DNA of 54,866 bases from Deltaproteobacteria bacterium. Its GTDB lineage: Bacteria > Desulfobacterota > Binatia > Binatales > Binataceae. This document shows, one piece after another, positions 7,284-15,491 of the stretch (position 1 is its first letter; every line of letters begins with the position of its first letter). The notes beneath the pieces are model-generated. The model was not told the DNA's origin. It saw nothing but the letters and a program-made list of their open reading frames with translations, and ran no database searches. Both the position numbers and the translations under genes were made by a program. The stretch covers positions 1-54,866 of the forward strand of contig JAJYRQ010000025.1 in NCBI GenBank assembly GCA_021794015.1, written 5' to 3'.

Positions 7284-8591
7284 CTAAGCGGCTCTCAGCC
7301 TGCGGCCGGCCAGCGCCTCGAAAAAGGCGTCGGTGCGGTTTTTCATCGGAGCCTCCGCCACCACCCGCTTGTCGACCAGGTCCGACTCGATGTGGAGGCT
7401 TGGTATGTCGTAGCGCGCCATTACGCTGCGCCGGGTATCGGCCAGGCCGGTCGAAACCGTGCGGCAACTCTTGACGGCGTGGTAGACGACGCCGTCGAGC
7501 TGAAAAGGCTCGATCATCTCCGCCAGCAACTGGTCGGTAAAGAACATGCCGAACATGGCGGTTCGCACGGTGAGCAGCACGCCCTCGGCCAGGCTCTCGA
7601 GTGGCCGGGTTAGATCGTATTCGAAGTGGACGTTCTGGCCTCCCGAGGCGAACATCATGTAAGTCGAGGTGACAAAGTTACCGTTGTGCTCGGTGAAAAG
7701 TTCGTTGAAGCGCCGGAAGATCGGGTAGCAGGGCACCCCGACAAAGCATAGCCGGAACTCTTCTTTCGGCATCGATCCGAGGCCGTGCTCGACTTTGTAG
7801 CGAAGCTCCTCGACCACCCGCTCGAAGTAGCGGGTGCCCTCGGGCGTGGCGCGCAGCGCGTTCATGACGCCCAGGTAGACCGTGCCGTCCCCGACCGCGT
7901 TGAACGGCGCCGGGCGGCTGCGGTTGAGATCGACCATCTCGCGCCAGACGCGCCCGGTGGCGTTTGCTTCGGCCAGCACCTCGCGCAGCCGGTCGATATC
8001 GAAGCGCCGGCCGGTAACCCGCTCGCACAGCACGATTAGCTCGCGGAGCTGCGCCTCAACGTAGCAGCGGTCGCGCTCGAAGTCCTCGCTGCCAGGTTGG
8101 TTTGTCCAACCAGAATGGCGCGGGCCGGGCACGTCGATCACGAAGGCCGGGGTGTGGTAAAGCCGCTCCCAAATCTCGGCCCACTTGATGTAGGTGTTGC
8201 AAGCGTTGGTCAGCACCGCCAGCGTGGGGCGCGGGATGAGACCGTTGGGATGCTTGCCGCCGCGCAACTGCACGGCCACGTCGGCCTTGACGTAGGCGCA
8301 GATGTCCGCCGAGTAGCCGTAGTCTTCGGCCTCGTTCAAGTACTCGCCGCTCACCTTGCGAATCGCGGTTTGCAGCGAGTTGACCTCGGGAAAGACCAGG
8401 TGGAAATCGAAGACCCGCAGGATTTCCGCCATGCTGCCCATCACGAAGACGTAGGCTGCCGGCTCGCTGGCCCGCGCTGCGGCGTCCAACCGGGCGTACC
8501 AGTTGCGCAAAAGCCCCGCGCCCTCGCGCGCCCCGCGCCCTAGGATTTGCTGCTCGACCGTCGCTTCGCTGGCTGGCTGCGTTGCTTCCAT
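7284..8591 (-). CDS. bzdO: Benzoyl-CoA reductase-type substrate subunit (BzdO-like, 2-hydroxyacyl-CoA dehydratase D family)
   Basis: A 435-residue iron-sulfur subunit of the substrate-reducing half of the enzyme. Likely cluster cysteines are Cys98 (SADICAYVK), Cys131 (TNACNTYIKW) and Cys376 (AVKSCRTVS). The HPNGLIPRP and NTYIKWAEIWERLY segments are characteristic of the BcrB/BzdO branch. The open frame extends to 9059, but that part is a shadow of the upstream gene. I chose ATG 8591 because GGGAG lies 7 bases before it and it falls 14 bases after the BzdN-like stop. It would dimerise with the BzdN-like product and receive electrons from the two activases to reduce an aromatic acyl-CoA ring. 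Confidence 0.85.
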   Translation of the reverse strand: MEATQPASEATVEQQILGRGAREGAGLLRNWYARLDAAARASEPAAYVFVMGSMAEILRVFDFHLVFPEVNSLQTAIRKVSGEYLNEAEDYGYSADICAYVKADVAVQLRGGKHPNGLIPRPTLAVLTNACNTYIKWAEIWERLYHTPAFVIDVPGPRHSGWTNQPGSEDFERDRCYVEAQLRELIVLCERVTGRRFDIDRLREVLAEANATGRVWREMVDLNRSRPAPFNAVGDGTVYLGVMNALRATPEGTRYFERVVEELRYKVEHGLGSMPKEEFRLCFVGVPCYPIFRRFNELFTEHNGNFVTSTYMMFASGGQNVHFEYDLTRPLESLAEGVLLTVRTAMFGMFFTDQLLAEMIEPFQLDGVVYHAVKSCRTVSTGLADTRRSVMARYDIPSLHIESDLVDKRVVAEAPMKNRTDAFFEALAGRRLRAA

Positions 8592-8605
8592 CGTGAGACT
8601 CCCGC

Positions 8606-9799
8606 TTAACCGGCCGCCGGGGCGGCCGCGTCGTCGTCGTCGGCAAACTGCACGTTTTCGACGAAGGTTTCGAGCTGGAGCTGCAGATTCTCGAAGCTTA
8701 CCATCGTCTCTTCGAACTCGGTCACAAAGTAGGGGACGTTCACTTCCTCGAGCGCCTTGGCGTAGGCCACCTGCTCTTCCAGCGCCGGCTCGCACATCTT
8801 GGCGCCGCCGATTATCGCCGCCTCCGCGCCGGACTCCCTGATGCGCTTGAGCAGCATCACTTCCTTGGGCTTGCGCGCGTCGTGCTGGACCGGACTGTAG
8901 GAAGAGCGGTTGAGGTAGGCGTCCGCCAAATTGGTCAGCGGGTCGCCCAAGGTCGGGACGTCCTCGGTAATCCAGCGCAGACCAATCAGCAGATCGTCGT
9001 CCACGACGTAGCAGAGCTGGCCGAGCGCGCGCAGCAGGTCGAGCGGCGGCTGCTCGCAAAAGCCGCCCTCGAAGATCACTCGCAGCCGGTCCTGGCGCGG
9101 CGCCGTCCGCTCCCGGACCAGCGGCAGCACCGCCTTGAGCAACTCGTTGTGCTCCCGGCGCTCAACGACCGCGCCCAGCGCCATCAGGACGTAGCACTCG
9201 TCGGTGGCCAGCAGCCACGGCGTCTCGCGCCGCAGTCTGTAAAGTTCCCGCAAGAGCCGGCGGTTCTCGTTAAAAACCGCAACCGCGCTGCGCAAAGCGT
9301 CGTCGCTCACCCGCCGTCCAACGATCTCCTCGATACGCCGCTGGATCCGCTGATACTCGCCGCGCAGGTAGCCGACGGCGCCGGGGAAGCTTGCGTTCTG
9401 CGGCAGGTAAAGTGTATCCACCGGATACGGCACGCTGCGGTTCCAGACTCCAGCCTGGTTGCGCGCCGCATCGCAGATCGGATGCGTCACGAAAAGGTCG
9501 AGCTTGAGCCGGTCGGAAAGCGCCAACTCAAGCGACGTCTTCACGATCGAGCACAGGTAGGAACCGAAGCGCGAGCCGGCGTTGCGCGCCTCCAGCGGTG
9601 CGCCCTTGAGCTTAACCGGCAGCATCCCGGCCGCCGCGGCAATCTCCTCGGGAAAGTAAACCTGAAAATGACCAACGACCTTGCCACCCTGCTCGCGCCA
9701 GCGGGCCACCGTCGGAAAGTCAGTGTCCTCGACGACTTCCCGCGCCAGCCCGATGATCTCCTGCAGCGGCTTGCCCTGCCACGGCGGAAGAAGTCTCAT
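8606..9799 (-). CDS. bzdN: Benzoyl-CoA reductase-type substrate subunit (BzdN-like)
   Basis: A 397-residue 2-hydroxyacyl-CoA dehydratase D-family protein. Three cysteines at family positions, Cys83 (YLCSIV), Cys109 (THPICDAARN) and Cys336 (GGAKMCEPALEEQ), probably bind a [4Fe-4S] cluster. The tail VPYFVTEFEETMVSFENLQ is typical of the BcrC/BzdN branch. AAGGAG precedes the ATG by 7 bases. The start overlaps the padR stop by 4 bases (ATGA), so regulator and enzyme are translationally coupled. It is the first enzyme gene of the cluster. The acidic/alanine C-terminus (residues 386-397) looks like a flexible tail. Confidence 0.85.
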   Translation of the reverse strand: MRLLPPWQGKPLQEIIGLAREVVEDTDFPTVARWREQGGKVVGHFQVYFPEEIAAAAGMLPVKLKGAPLEARNAGSRFGSYLCSIVKTSLELALSDRLKLDLFVTHPICDAARNQAGVWNRSVPYPVDTLYLPQNASFPGAVGYLRGEYQRIQRRIEEIVGRRVSDDALRSAVAVFNENRRLLRELYRLRRETPWLLATDECYVLMALGAVVERREHNELLKAVLPLVRERTAPRQDRLRVIFEGGFCEQPPLDLLRALGQLCYVVDDDLLIGLRWITEDVPTLGDPLTNLADAYLNRSSYSPVQHDARKPKEVMLLKRIRESGAEAAIIGGAKMCEPALEEQVAYAKALEEVNVPYFVTEFEETMVSFENLQLQLETFVENVQFADDDDAAAPAAG

Positions 9800-10410
9800 C
9801 CCACTGCTCCTTCAGTCGGGCCGCCTGCCGGCGCCCCGTTGGCGTTCGCCTCCACGGCGCGCGCGTTAAAGCGGCGTTGCCTCTCAAGCGCCCAGTTGCA
9901 CCACGCGATGTAGCTGCGTTCCAGCTCGATCGAATACCCCAGCGTAACCGCGTTCCAAAAAGCAATCGGGTCGCCCGTCGCGTCAATCTCCCCGCAGCGC
10001 TGCTCCAGTTCCTGCCGGGTGGCCAGGTAAAGATCCAGCCGGCGCTGATGGAGCCGCTGATGGTGGCGAAGCTGCGCCGCGGCCTCCTGCGGCTCAATCA
10101 GATGAAAGGCAAACGTTTTCAGCATCATCTGATCTTTGACCGCCTGCAGCGCAACCGGCCGCTTCAACCAAGCCTTTAGCGCCCGCTCGCCGTCGGCCGT
10201 GATCGCGTAAACCCGCTTGGCAGGACGCGTCTCCTGCTCGACCCGCGTACCCGCGATAAGCCCCTGCTTTTCCATTCGCTTGAGCTCGGGGTAGACCTGG
10301 CTGTGCCGAGCATGCCAGAAAAAGACGATCGACCCGCTAAACCGTTTCTTCAACTCGTAGCCGCTTAGCGGCTTATGCTGGAGGAGTTCGAGGATTGCGT
10401 AGACCAACAT
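9796..10410 (-). CDS. PadR family transcriptional regulator
   Basis: A 204-residue regulator with an N-terminal PadR winged helix (residues 1-75: AILELLQHKPLSGYELKKRF, SQVYPELKRMEKQGLI, then a beta-wing ending RVYAITADGERAL). The C-terminal helical dimerisation domain is of the Vir_act_alpha_C kind. PadR proteins usually repress and are relieved by phenolic acids or drugs (family knowledge). Its position at the head of the reductase operon and its overlap with the BzdN-like gene suggest it controls that operon, possibly through the repeated 17-base element at 10432-10448 and 6400-6416. AGGAA lies upstream of the ATG at 10410. Confidence 0.88.
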   Translation of the reverse strand: MLVYAILELLQHKPLSGYELKKRFSGSIVFFWHARHSQVYPELKRMEKQGLIAGTRVEQETRPAKRVYAITADGERALKAWLKRPVALQAVKDQMMLKTFAFHLIEPQEAAAQLRHHQRLHQRRLDLYLATRQELEQRCGEIDATGDPIAFWNAVTLGYSIELERSYIAWCNWALERQRRFNARAVEANANGAPAGGPTEGAVG

Positions 10411-10431
10411 GGTACGTTCCTGAAATATGAC

Positions 10432-10448
10432 ACTTTTGACCTATGGCA
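10432..10448. promoter_or_regulatory. Conserved 17-base element, copy 2 (padR upstream region)
   Basis: ACTTTTGACCTATGGCA lies 22-38 bases upstream of the padR start. It differs from the copy at 6400-6416 by two bases. It overlaps an inverted repeat TGGCA-N7-TGCCA (10444-10460). On the minus strand TTGCCA in this region could serve as a -35 with ATATTT as a weak -10. This fits an autoregulated promoter; it is a prediction from placement and repetition. Confidence 0.45.
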
Positions 10449-10460
10449 ATTGTTGTGCCA

Positions 10461-10782
10461 GTCCTCGGGGGTTGATAAGGCGGTTTTTGGCCCCCTTTTC
10501 GGTAGGTTCAGGCGAGGAGCCGTCTCCATCGGCACCACGCTGGTGCCGATGGGGGCATTTTGGCCGGTCGCCGCAGAGGCGACCGGCCACCGGTGCCGCC
10601 CCTGGTCGCCCCAGCGCCATGCGTGCGCGTCGGCCAGGCGCTTGCACCGCGGCTGGTGTAGGCGCAAGCGTCTGCCGGACGTGGCGCGGTCGTTGAGCGG
10701 CCGAAGCGGCGGCCGGGGGAGTTGCCGGCTTGCCGGCGTTTATCGGCCGCAATAGACTTGCGCCAAGCGAGCCTCGCCGGAG
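10461..10782. other. Divergent intergenic region between padR and the AidB-like gene
   Basis: Only arginine/proline-rich shadow frames occur here. I see a dyad around TCGGCACCACGCTGGTGCCGA at 10529-10549 (arms TCGGCACCA/TGGTGCCGA) and a further GCGACCGGCC/CGCCGGTC-like palindromic stretch near 10560-10590, but no T-run and no recognisable RNA. Confidence 0.4.
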
Positions 10783-10791
10783 ATGATTGCG

Positions 10792-12531
10792 ATGATTGAC
10801 TATTCGCGTTTCCAGTCTGCGGTCGGCCTCAACTGGTACGAGATCGACGCCAACCTGCGCAATCTGCTCTTGCACAGGCTGGAGCCGGAGGACTTCGAGT
10901 GGTGCGATCCCGAGCTGGCGCGGATTGGCGCGCTGGTAGGTGGGCCGATTGCCGAGCGCGCCGAGATCACCGACAAAAACCCGCCCCGGCTGGTCAAGTT
11001 CGACCGCTGGGGCGAAGAGGTGGACGCCGTCGTTCATCATCCGGCGGCCGTCGCTACCAAGCGGGACGCTTGGACGGCCGGCATCAGCGGGCCTCGGCTG
11101 AGACTGGAGGCCGCCCGGCGCGGGCGCCGCTACCCGGAGTTGGTGGGGGCGGGACTGAACTATCTGCTCGCCCAAGCGGACATCGGAATGCTCTGCGCGG
11201 TTGGCATGACCAGCGGCGTGATTGGGCTGGTAAAGCGCTACGGGCCGCCCGGCGTGCGTGACGAGGCGCTAGCCCGCCTGACCGCTGAAGAGTTCGACCA
11301 GGCGTGGGACGGTGCCATGTTCATGACCGAGCGCAGCGGGGGCTCGGATTTGGGCACGCTTGCCACTACCGCCCGGGCGGCGGGCGATCACTGGCTGCTC
11401 AACGGGTCCAAGTGGTTCTGCTCGAACGTGGACGCAGCCGCGATCGTAACGCTGGCGCGCCCCGAGGGAGCGGCGCAGGGTATCAAGGGTGTTGCGCCGT
11501 TCCTGGTGCTCGCGCGCCGGCGCGACGGCCGCCGCAACGGGATTAGCATTCGCCGACTCAAGGATAAGCTCGGCACGCGCTCGGTTCCTACGGCCGAGGT
11601 CGATTTCGTCGACGCCGAGGCCTACCTGCTGGCCGACTCCGGCGGTGCCGCCCAGGGCGGCCGAGACGGTCGCGGGATCAACCGGATGATGGAGATGGTC
11701 AACAGCTCGCGCCACGGGGTGGCGGTGATGGGGCTGGGCGTGATGCGCCGGGCGTTTGTGGAATCGGCGATCTTTGCTGCCCAGCGCACGGCCTTTGGCC
11801 GCCGCCTGTGGGAGCTGCCGATGATGCGCGAGACGCTGGTTGGTATGGCGGTCGAGCTGGAGGCGACGGCGGCGCTGGTTTTCGAGGCGGCCCAAAGCGA
11901 GGCGGACAGCCGGCTTTTGACGGCCTTGGCCAAGCTGCGGGCCACGCGGCGTGGCGTCGAGACCGCCTCGCAGGCGCTCGAGGTGCACGGCGGCAACGGC
12001 TACATCGAGGACTGGCCGCTGGCCCGGCTCTTGCGCGACGCCCAAGCCAACCCGGTATGGGAGGGGACGGAAAACATCATCTGCCTGGACGTTTTGCGCG
12101 CGCTGCGCAGCGAGAAGGTGATGCAGTCGGCGCTGGCGCGGCTCCATGGGGTGCTTGAAGCGGCGGTGCCGGAGTTAGGCGGCCTGCGCGCGGTTCTGGC
12201 ACGGAGCCTGGAGGAGGCGGTCGAGGCGCTGGGTTTTCTGGCAGGCTGCGAGCGCGACCTGGCCGAGCTTCGCGCGCGGGGGTTTGCCAATTACCTTGCC
12301 GACCTGTTCGAGGCGGCGCTTCTGCTTGAGGAGGCGGCCTGGGAGCTCGAGCGGTCCGGCAATGCGCGCAAGGCCGTGGTTGCCGCCCTGTTCATCAAGC
12401 GCCGCCTGGTCGTCCCGGCTGGGCGCGGGATTGCCTCGGCCGACCGCACCCTGCTCGACCTCTTCGAGCCGCTGGTCGGTTATGGAGAAGTGACCTGGGC
12501 GCAAGCACGCCGGGCAATAAGCCTGACTTGA
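10792..12531 (+). CDS. AidB-like acyl-CoA dehydrogenase family protein
   Basis: A flavoprotein of about 580 residues, longer than ordinary acyl-CoA dehydrogenases. It has the AidB-type N-terminal extension (NLLLHRLEPEDFEWCDPELA), then MTERSGGSDLGTL, LNGSKWFCSNVDA, FGRRLWELPMMRETL and HGGNGYIEDWPLARLLRDAQ. The catalytic region is WEGTENIICLDVLRAL. An extra C-terminal helical region follows (residues 430-580). AidB protects from alkylation damage in E. coli, but most homologues are of unknown substrate. I prefer ATG 10792 (GGAG 9 bases upstream) over ATG 10783 (GGAG abutting it). It is divergent from padR and convergent with pcaB. Confidence 0.86.
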   Translation: MIDYSRFQSAVGLNWYEIDANLRNLLLHRLEPEDFEWCDPELARIGALVGGPIAERAEITDKNPPRLVKFDRWGEEVDAVVHHPAAVATKRDAWTAGISGPRLRLEAARRGRRYPELVGAGLNYLLAQADIGMLCAVGMTSGVIGLVKRYGPPGVRDEALARLTAEEFDQAWDGAMFMTERSGGSDLGTLATTARAAGDHWLLNGSKWFCSNVDAAAIVTLARPEGAAQGIKGVAPFLVLARRRDGRRNGISIRRLKDKLGTRSVPTAEVDFVDAEAYLLADSGGAAQGGRDGRGINRMMEMVNSSRHGVAVMGLGVMRRAFVESAIFAAQRTAFGRRLWELPMMRETLVGMAVELEATAALVFEAAQSEADSRLLTALAKLRATRRGVETASQALEVHGGNGYIEDWPLARLLRDAQANPVWEGTENIICLDVLRALRSEKVMQSALARLHGVLEAAVPELGGLRAVLARSLEEAVEALGFLAGCERDLAELRARGFANYLADLFEAALLLEEAAWELERSGNARKAVVAALFIKRRLVVPAGRGIASADRTLLDLFEPLVGYGEVTWAQARRAISLT

Positions 12532-12578
12532 CGCGCATCAAGCGGGCTTGCGCGGGGGCACGCCGGGTGCGTCGCTTC

Positions 12579-13946
12579 TCAGGCCAGCTTTGCGATGCGC
12601 GCGACGATCCGGTCAACGAAGGTGGCCGCAGATCCCAGGTAGCAGGTGGGATCGGTCAGACGGCTCACGTCGGCGCCGCCAAGCTGGCGTATCAGTTCGG
12701 GCTCCTGGCTTATTGCCTCGCCAAGCGAGCGGCGCTCTGCTTGCGTGCGCTGGCACAGCCGCTCGACCGCTTCATGGGCGGCGCGGCGTCCGAGCGCCGG
12801 CGTCAGGTGCGTGGCCAGCGCCTCGGCCATGATGAGGCCGCCTTCGCATTGCAGGTTGCGCAGCATCCGGGCGGGGTCGACCGTCATTCCCTCGGCCACG
12901 GTCCGTGCCTGAGCAAGTGCGCCTGCGCTAAGGACAAAGCACTGGGGCAGGATGAGCGGCTCGCTTTGCCAGAGGCCGCGGGCGCGTTCATGGTCCTGGA
13001 TCATTGCGCCGAGCATCGCGGCCACCAGCGAGGGAACGATGTGGCAGGCGGCCAGCACGTGCTCGCTGGCCACCGGGTTGCGCTTTTGCGGCATCGTGCT
13101 GGAGCCGCCACGGCCTTCGCGGTAGGGTTCCGCGACCTCACCCACCTCGCTTTGCCCAAGCAGCATTACGTCGAAGGCGAACTTGCCCAACGATCCGCAG
13201 ATGAGCCCGAGGACCGCTACCATTTCGGCAAAGCCATCACGCACGGTATGCCAGGGCGCGTCGGGAACGCCCAGCCCCAGGTCATCTGCCAGCGCCTCAA
13301 GCACGGCCAGGCCTTGGCTCCCGAGCGCCGCCAGCGTGCCCGCCGCCCCGCCGAACTGGACCACCGCCAGGCGGCGGCAAGCCTGGTCGAGCCGCTCGAT
13401 GTGGGCGGGAAGCGGCGCCGCCCAGGTGGCGCATTTCAAGCCGAAGGTTATCGGCACCGCCTGCTTTAGATGGGTGCGGCCGGCCATCGGCGTGTCGCGA
13501 AAGCGCCGGGCCTTGTCCGCCAGCGCGCATGCCAGGCCGACCAGATCGCGGCGCACCAGCGCCGCCGCCTGGCGTATCTGCAAGACCATCGCGGTGTCCA
13601 GGATGTCCTGCGCGGTTGCGCCCCAATGGATGTAGCGGGCTGCCTCCTCGCCGGCCGCGCGGCCTAGCTCGCGCACCAAACCGACCACCGGATGGCCGAC
13701 CATCCGAGCGCTTTCGGCGAGTTCTTTGAGGTCCAGGTTTTCCACCCGGGCCGCCCGCTCAATTGCCTGCGTAACGTGCTCGGGCACCAGGCCAAACCGC
13801 GCCAAGGCCCGCGCCAGCGCCACCTCGACGTCGAGCATCACCTGGAGCTGCGCCTTTTCACCGAAAAGGGCCCGCATCTCGGCGGTGCCGAACTGCGCGC
13901 CGAGAATCTCGGAGTCGAGCGGCAAAACGCCCATCGGGGAAGTCAT
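12579..13946 (-). CDS. pcaB: 3-carboxy-cis,cis-muconate cycloisomerase (PcaB)
   Basis: A 455-residue fumarase/aspartase-superfamily enzyme. It lactonises 3-carboxy-cis,cis-muconate to 4-carboxymuconolactone in the protocatechuate branch of the beta-ketoadipate pathway. The superfamily signature GGSSTMPQKRNPVASEH is intact, as are YIHWGATAQDILDTA and AGRTHLKQAVPITFGLK. The conserved start (MGVLPLDSEILGAQF) begins at one of two ATGs, 13946 or 13934; the longer open frame up to 14462 is a shadow of pcaG. It follows pcaG by 16 bases, so it is in the pcaHGB operon. Confidence 0.93.
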   Translation of the reverse strand: MTSPMGVLPLDSEILGAQFGTAEMRALFGEKAQLQVMLDVEVALARALARFGLVPEHVTQAIERAARVENLDLKELAESARMVGHPVVGLVRELGRAAGEEAARYIHWGATAQDILDTAMVLQIRQAAALVRRDLVGLACALADKARRFRDTPMAGRTHLKQAVPITFGLKCATWAAPLPAHIERLDQACRRLAVVQFGGAAGTLAALGSQGLAVLEALADDLGLGVPDAPWHTVRDGFAEMVAVLGLICGSLGKFAFDVMLLGQSEVGEVAEPYREGRGGSSTMPQKRNPVASEHVLAACHIVPSLVAAMLGAMIQDHERARGLWQSEPLILPQCFVLSAGALAQARTVAEGMTVDPARMLRNLQCEGGLIMAEALATHLTPALGRRAAHEAVERLCQRTQAERRSLGEAISQEPELIRQLGGADVSRLTDPTCYLGSAATFVDRIVARIAKLA

Positions 13947-13962
13947 ATTCGCCGAGTTGCGG

Positions 13963-14541
13963 CTAGACGTCGAAGAAAACCGTCTCGTTCTCCCCTTGCA
14001 GGACGATGTCGAAGCGGTAGCGGCGCGGGCGCTGGCCGCCGCCCGGTTCGGCGGCGGCGATGAGCGTTGGCCGCCGCGCAGGCTCGACCGCCGACAGCCA
14101 CGGGTCGCTCTCGTTGAGCGGCTCGCCGGGGAAGTAAAGCCGGGTGTAGAGATGACGCAGCAAGCCGCGCGCGAAGACCACCACGTTGATATGGGGCGCT
14201 TGCAGCTTGCCTTCGGGACCAGCCACCGGCCCCGGCTTGATCGTTTGGAACTCGAAGACCCCGTAGGCGTCGGTGCCGCAGCGGCCAAAGCCGCGAAAAT
14301 GCGGATCGCGCGGCAACTCCTGGACGTCGTCCGGATGGTCGTAGCGCCCTTCGGCGTTGGCCTGCCAGATTTCCACCATGCCGTCGTTGGCCAGCGCCGC
14401 GCCGTCGCCGTCCAGCAGGCGGCCGCCAATTGTAATCCGCTCGCCCCGGGTTGCCGGACCAACCAGGTTGTTCAGCCCTGGGGAAAGCAGGCCATGAAAA
14501 AACGGCCCTACCGTCTGTGAGGCGGTCGTCCTAAGAGCCAT
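13963..14541 (-). CDS. pcaG: Protocatechuate 3,4-dioxygenase alpha subunit (PcaG)
   Basis: A 192-residue alpha subunit of intradiol protocatechuate 3,4-dioxygenase, partner of PcaH. TASQTVGPFFHGLL at the N-terminus, EIWQANAEGRYDHPDD, FQTIKPGPV and APHINVVVFARGLLRHLYTR are diagnostic. As expected for alpha subunits, the iron-binding HIH of PcaH is replaced (PHIN). It starts immediately after the pcaH stop with no gap, so the subunits are made in step. Confidence 0.95.
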   Translation of the reverse strand: MALRTTASQTVGPFFHGLLSPGLNNLVGPATRGERITIGGRLLDGDGAALANDGMVEIWQANAEGRYDHPDDVQELPRDPHFRGFGRCGTDAYGVFEFQTIKPGPVAGPEGKLQAPHINVVVFARGLLRHLYTRLYFPGEPLNESDPWLSAVEPARRPTLIAAAEPGGGQRPRRYRFDIVLQGENETVFFDV

Positions 14542-15246
14542 TCACTCGTCCATCGGCGTGGCATACCGGCCGCGCAGCACGATGTCGAAGCGGTAAGCAA
14601 GCGCGTAGGCGGGGCGGGTCGAGGCTAGATCAAGGCTGCAAACAAGCAACTGGCGTGCCTCGGGATCGGGGACGCTGTTGAAAATCGGATCAAGCGGCAG
14701 CAGCGGATCGCCCGGAAAATACATCTGCGTCACCAGCCGGTTGGCCAGCCCCGCGCCGAACAAGCTGAAATGGATGTGCGCCGGACGCCAGGAATTGTAG
14801 CTGTTGCCCCAGGGGTAGGCGCCCGGCCGGATGGTCAGAAAGCGGTACTCTCCCTCGGGACCGGTCACGACTCGGCCCACGCCCTGAAAGTGCGGGTCGA
14901 GCGGCGCCTCGTGCCGGTCGCCGGGATTGGCGTAGCGGCCGGCGGCGTTGGCCTGCCAGGCTTCGACCAACGCGCCCCGCACCGGCCTGGCTTGGTCGTC
15001 CAGCACCCGGCCGAAGACGATGATGCGCTCGCCGAGCGCTTCGCCGCCGTCGAAATGGGTCAAATCGCCGCTGGCCGAGCCGAACAGCTCGGCTGTCGGC
15101 TGAGGCCCGGTGACCTCGCAAAGCGTGGCTTCAACCGTCGCCGGCTCCTTCTGCGGGGCGCGTTTGACGGTGCTCTTGTAGGCCGGGAACAGCAGGACCG
15201 GAACCGTTCCGGGTGTCGGCTTACGGTAACCGAGTGGTTGATTCAT
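14542..15246 (-). CDS. pcaH: Protocatechuate 3,4-dioxygenase beta subunit (PcaH)
   Basis: A 234-residue iron-bearing beta subunit that uses O2 to cleave protocatechuate between its hydroxyls. The non-haem Fe(III) ligands are visible: a Tyr in WQANAAGRYANP, a Tyr in RPGAYPWGN, and the two His of WRPAHIHFSLFG. The open frame continues upstream to 16296 only as a shadow. ATG 15246 is chosen because it begins the conserved MNQPLGYRKP and has GAGGA about 10 bases upstream. First gene of pcaHGB; divergent from arsR. No pcaC, pcaD or regulator of the PcaQ/PcaR type is adjacent. Confidence 0.95.
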   Translation of the reverse strand: MNQPLGYRKPTPGTVPVLLFPAYKSTVKRAPQKEPATVEATLCEVTGPQPTAELFGSASGDLTHFDGGEALGERIIVFGRVLDDQARPVRGALVEAWQANAAGRYANPGDRHEAPLDPHFQGVGRVVTGPEGEYRFLTIRPGAYPWGNSYNSWRPAHIHFSLFGAGLANRLVTQMYFPGDPLLPLDPIFNSVPDPEARQLLVCSLDLASTRPAYALAYRFDIVLRGRYATPMDE

Positions 15247-15455
15247 CGGCGGGTGTCCTCGCTGAATCGGCGCGTTGGCCGCCCGCGCGTGCGCCGCGCC
15301 CGCTTGCCGTGAGCGCCGGCGCTGCGCCAGCGCTTGTCGCATCATTCTATGGCAGCGGCCAGGAGCCGACAAGCCGCACCCGACGGGTTCGCTTCGCGGA
15401 CCAAGCGCCGCGCCCATCGCCGGCGTGCCCCGTTGCAGCGGTATTATTACGGCCC

Positions 15456-15484
15456 TTGACAATATATGGCTATGCGCATATACG
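15456..15484 (+). promoter_or_regulatory. arsR promoter with overlapping palindromic operator; likely leaderless start
   Basis: A consensus -35 TTGACA (15456-15461) is followed after 17 bases by TATACG (15479-15484). The spacer contains the perfect palindrome TATGCGCATA (15471-15480) within a larger AT-rich dyad (ATATATGGC...GCGCATATAC) of the kind ArsR/SmtB repressors bind. The ATG of arsR is at 15492, only 8 bases past the -10, so the transcript probably starts at or next to the start codon. Negative autoregulation by metalloid-responsive ArsR is the expected mode. Confidence 0.7.
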
Positions 15485-15491
15485 TTGAAGC

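Noticed and set aside
13947..14462. N-terminal extension of pcaB through pcaG
   Set aside because: It is out-of-frame translation of pcaG; the PcaB family start lies at 13946/13934.
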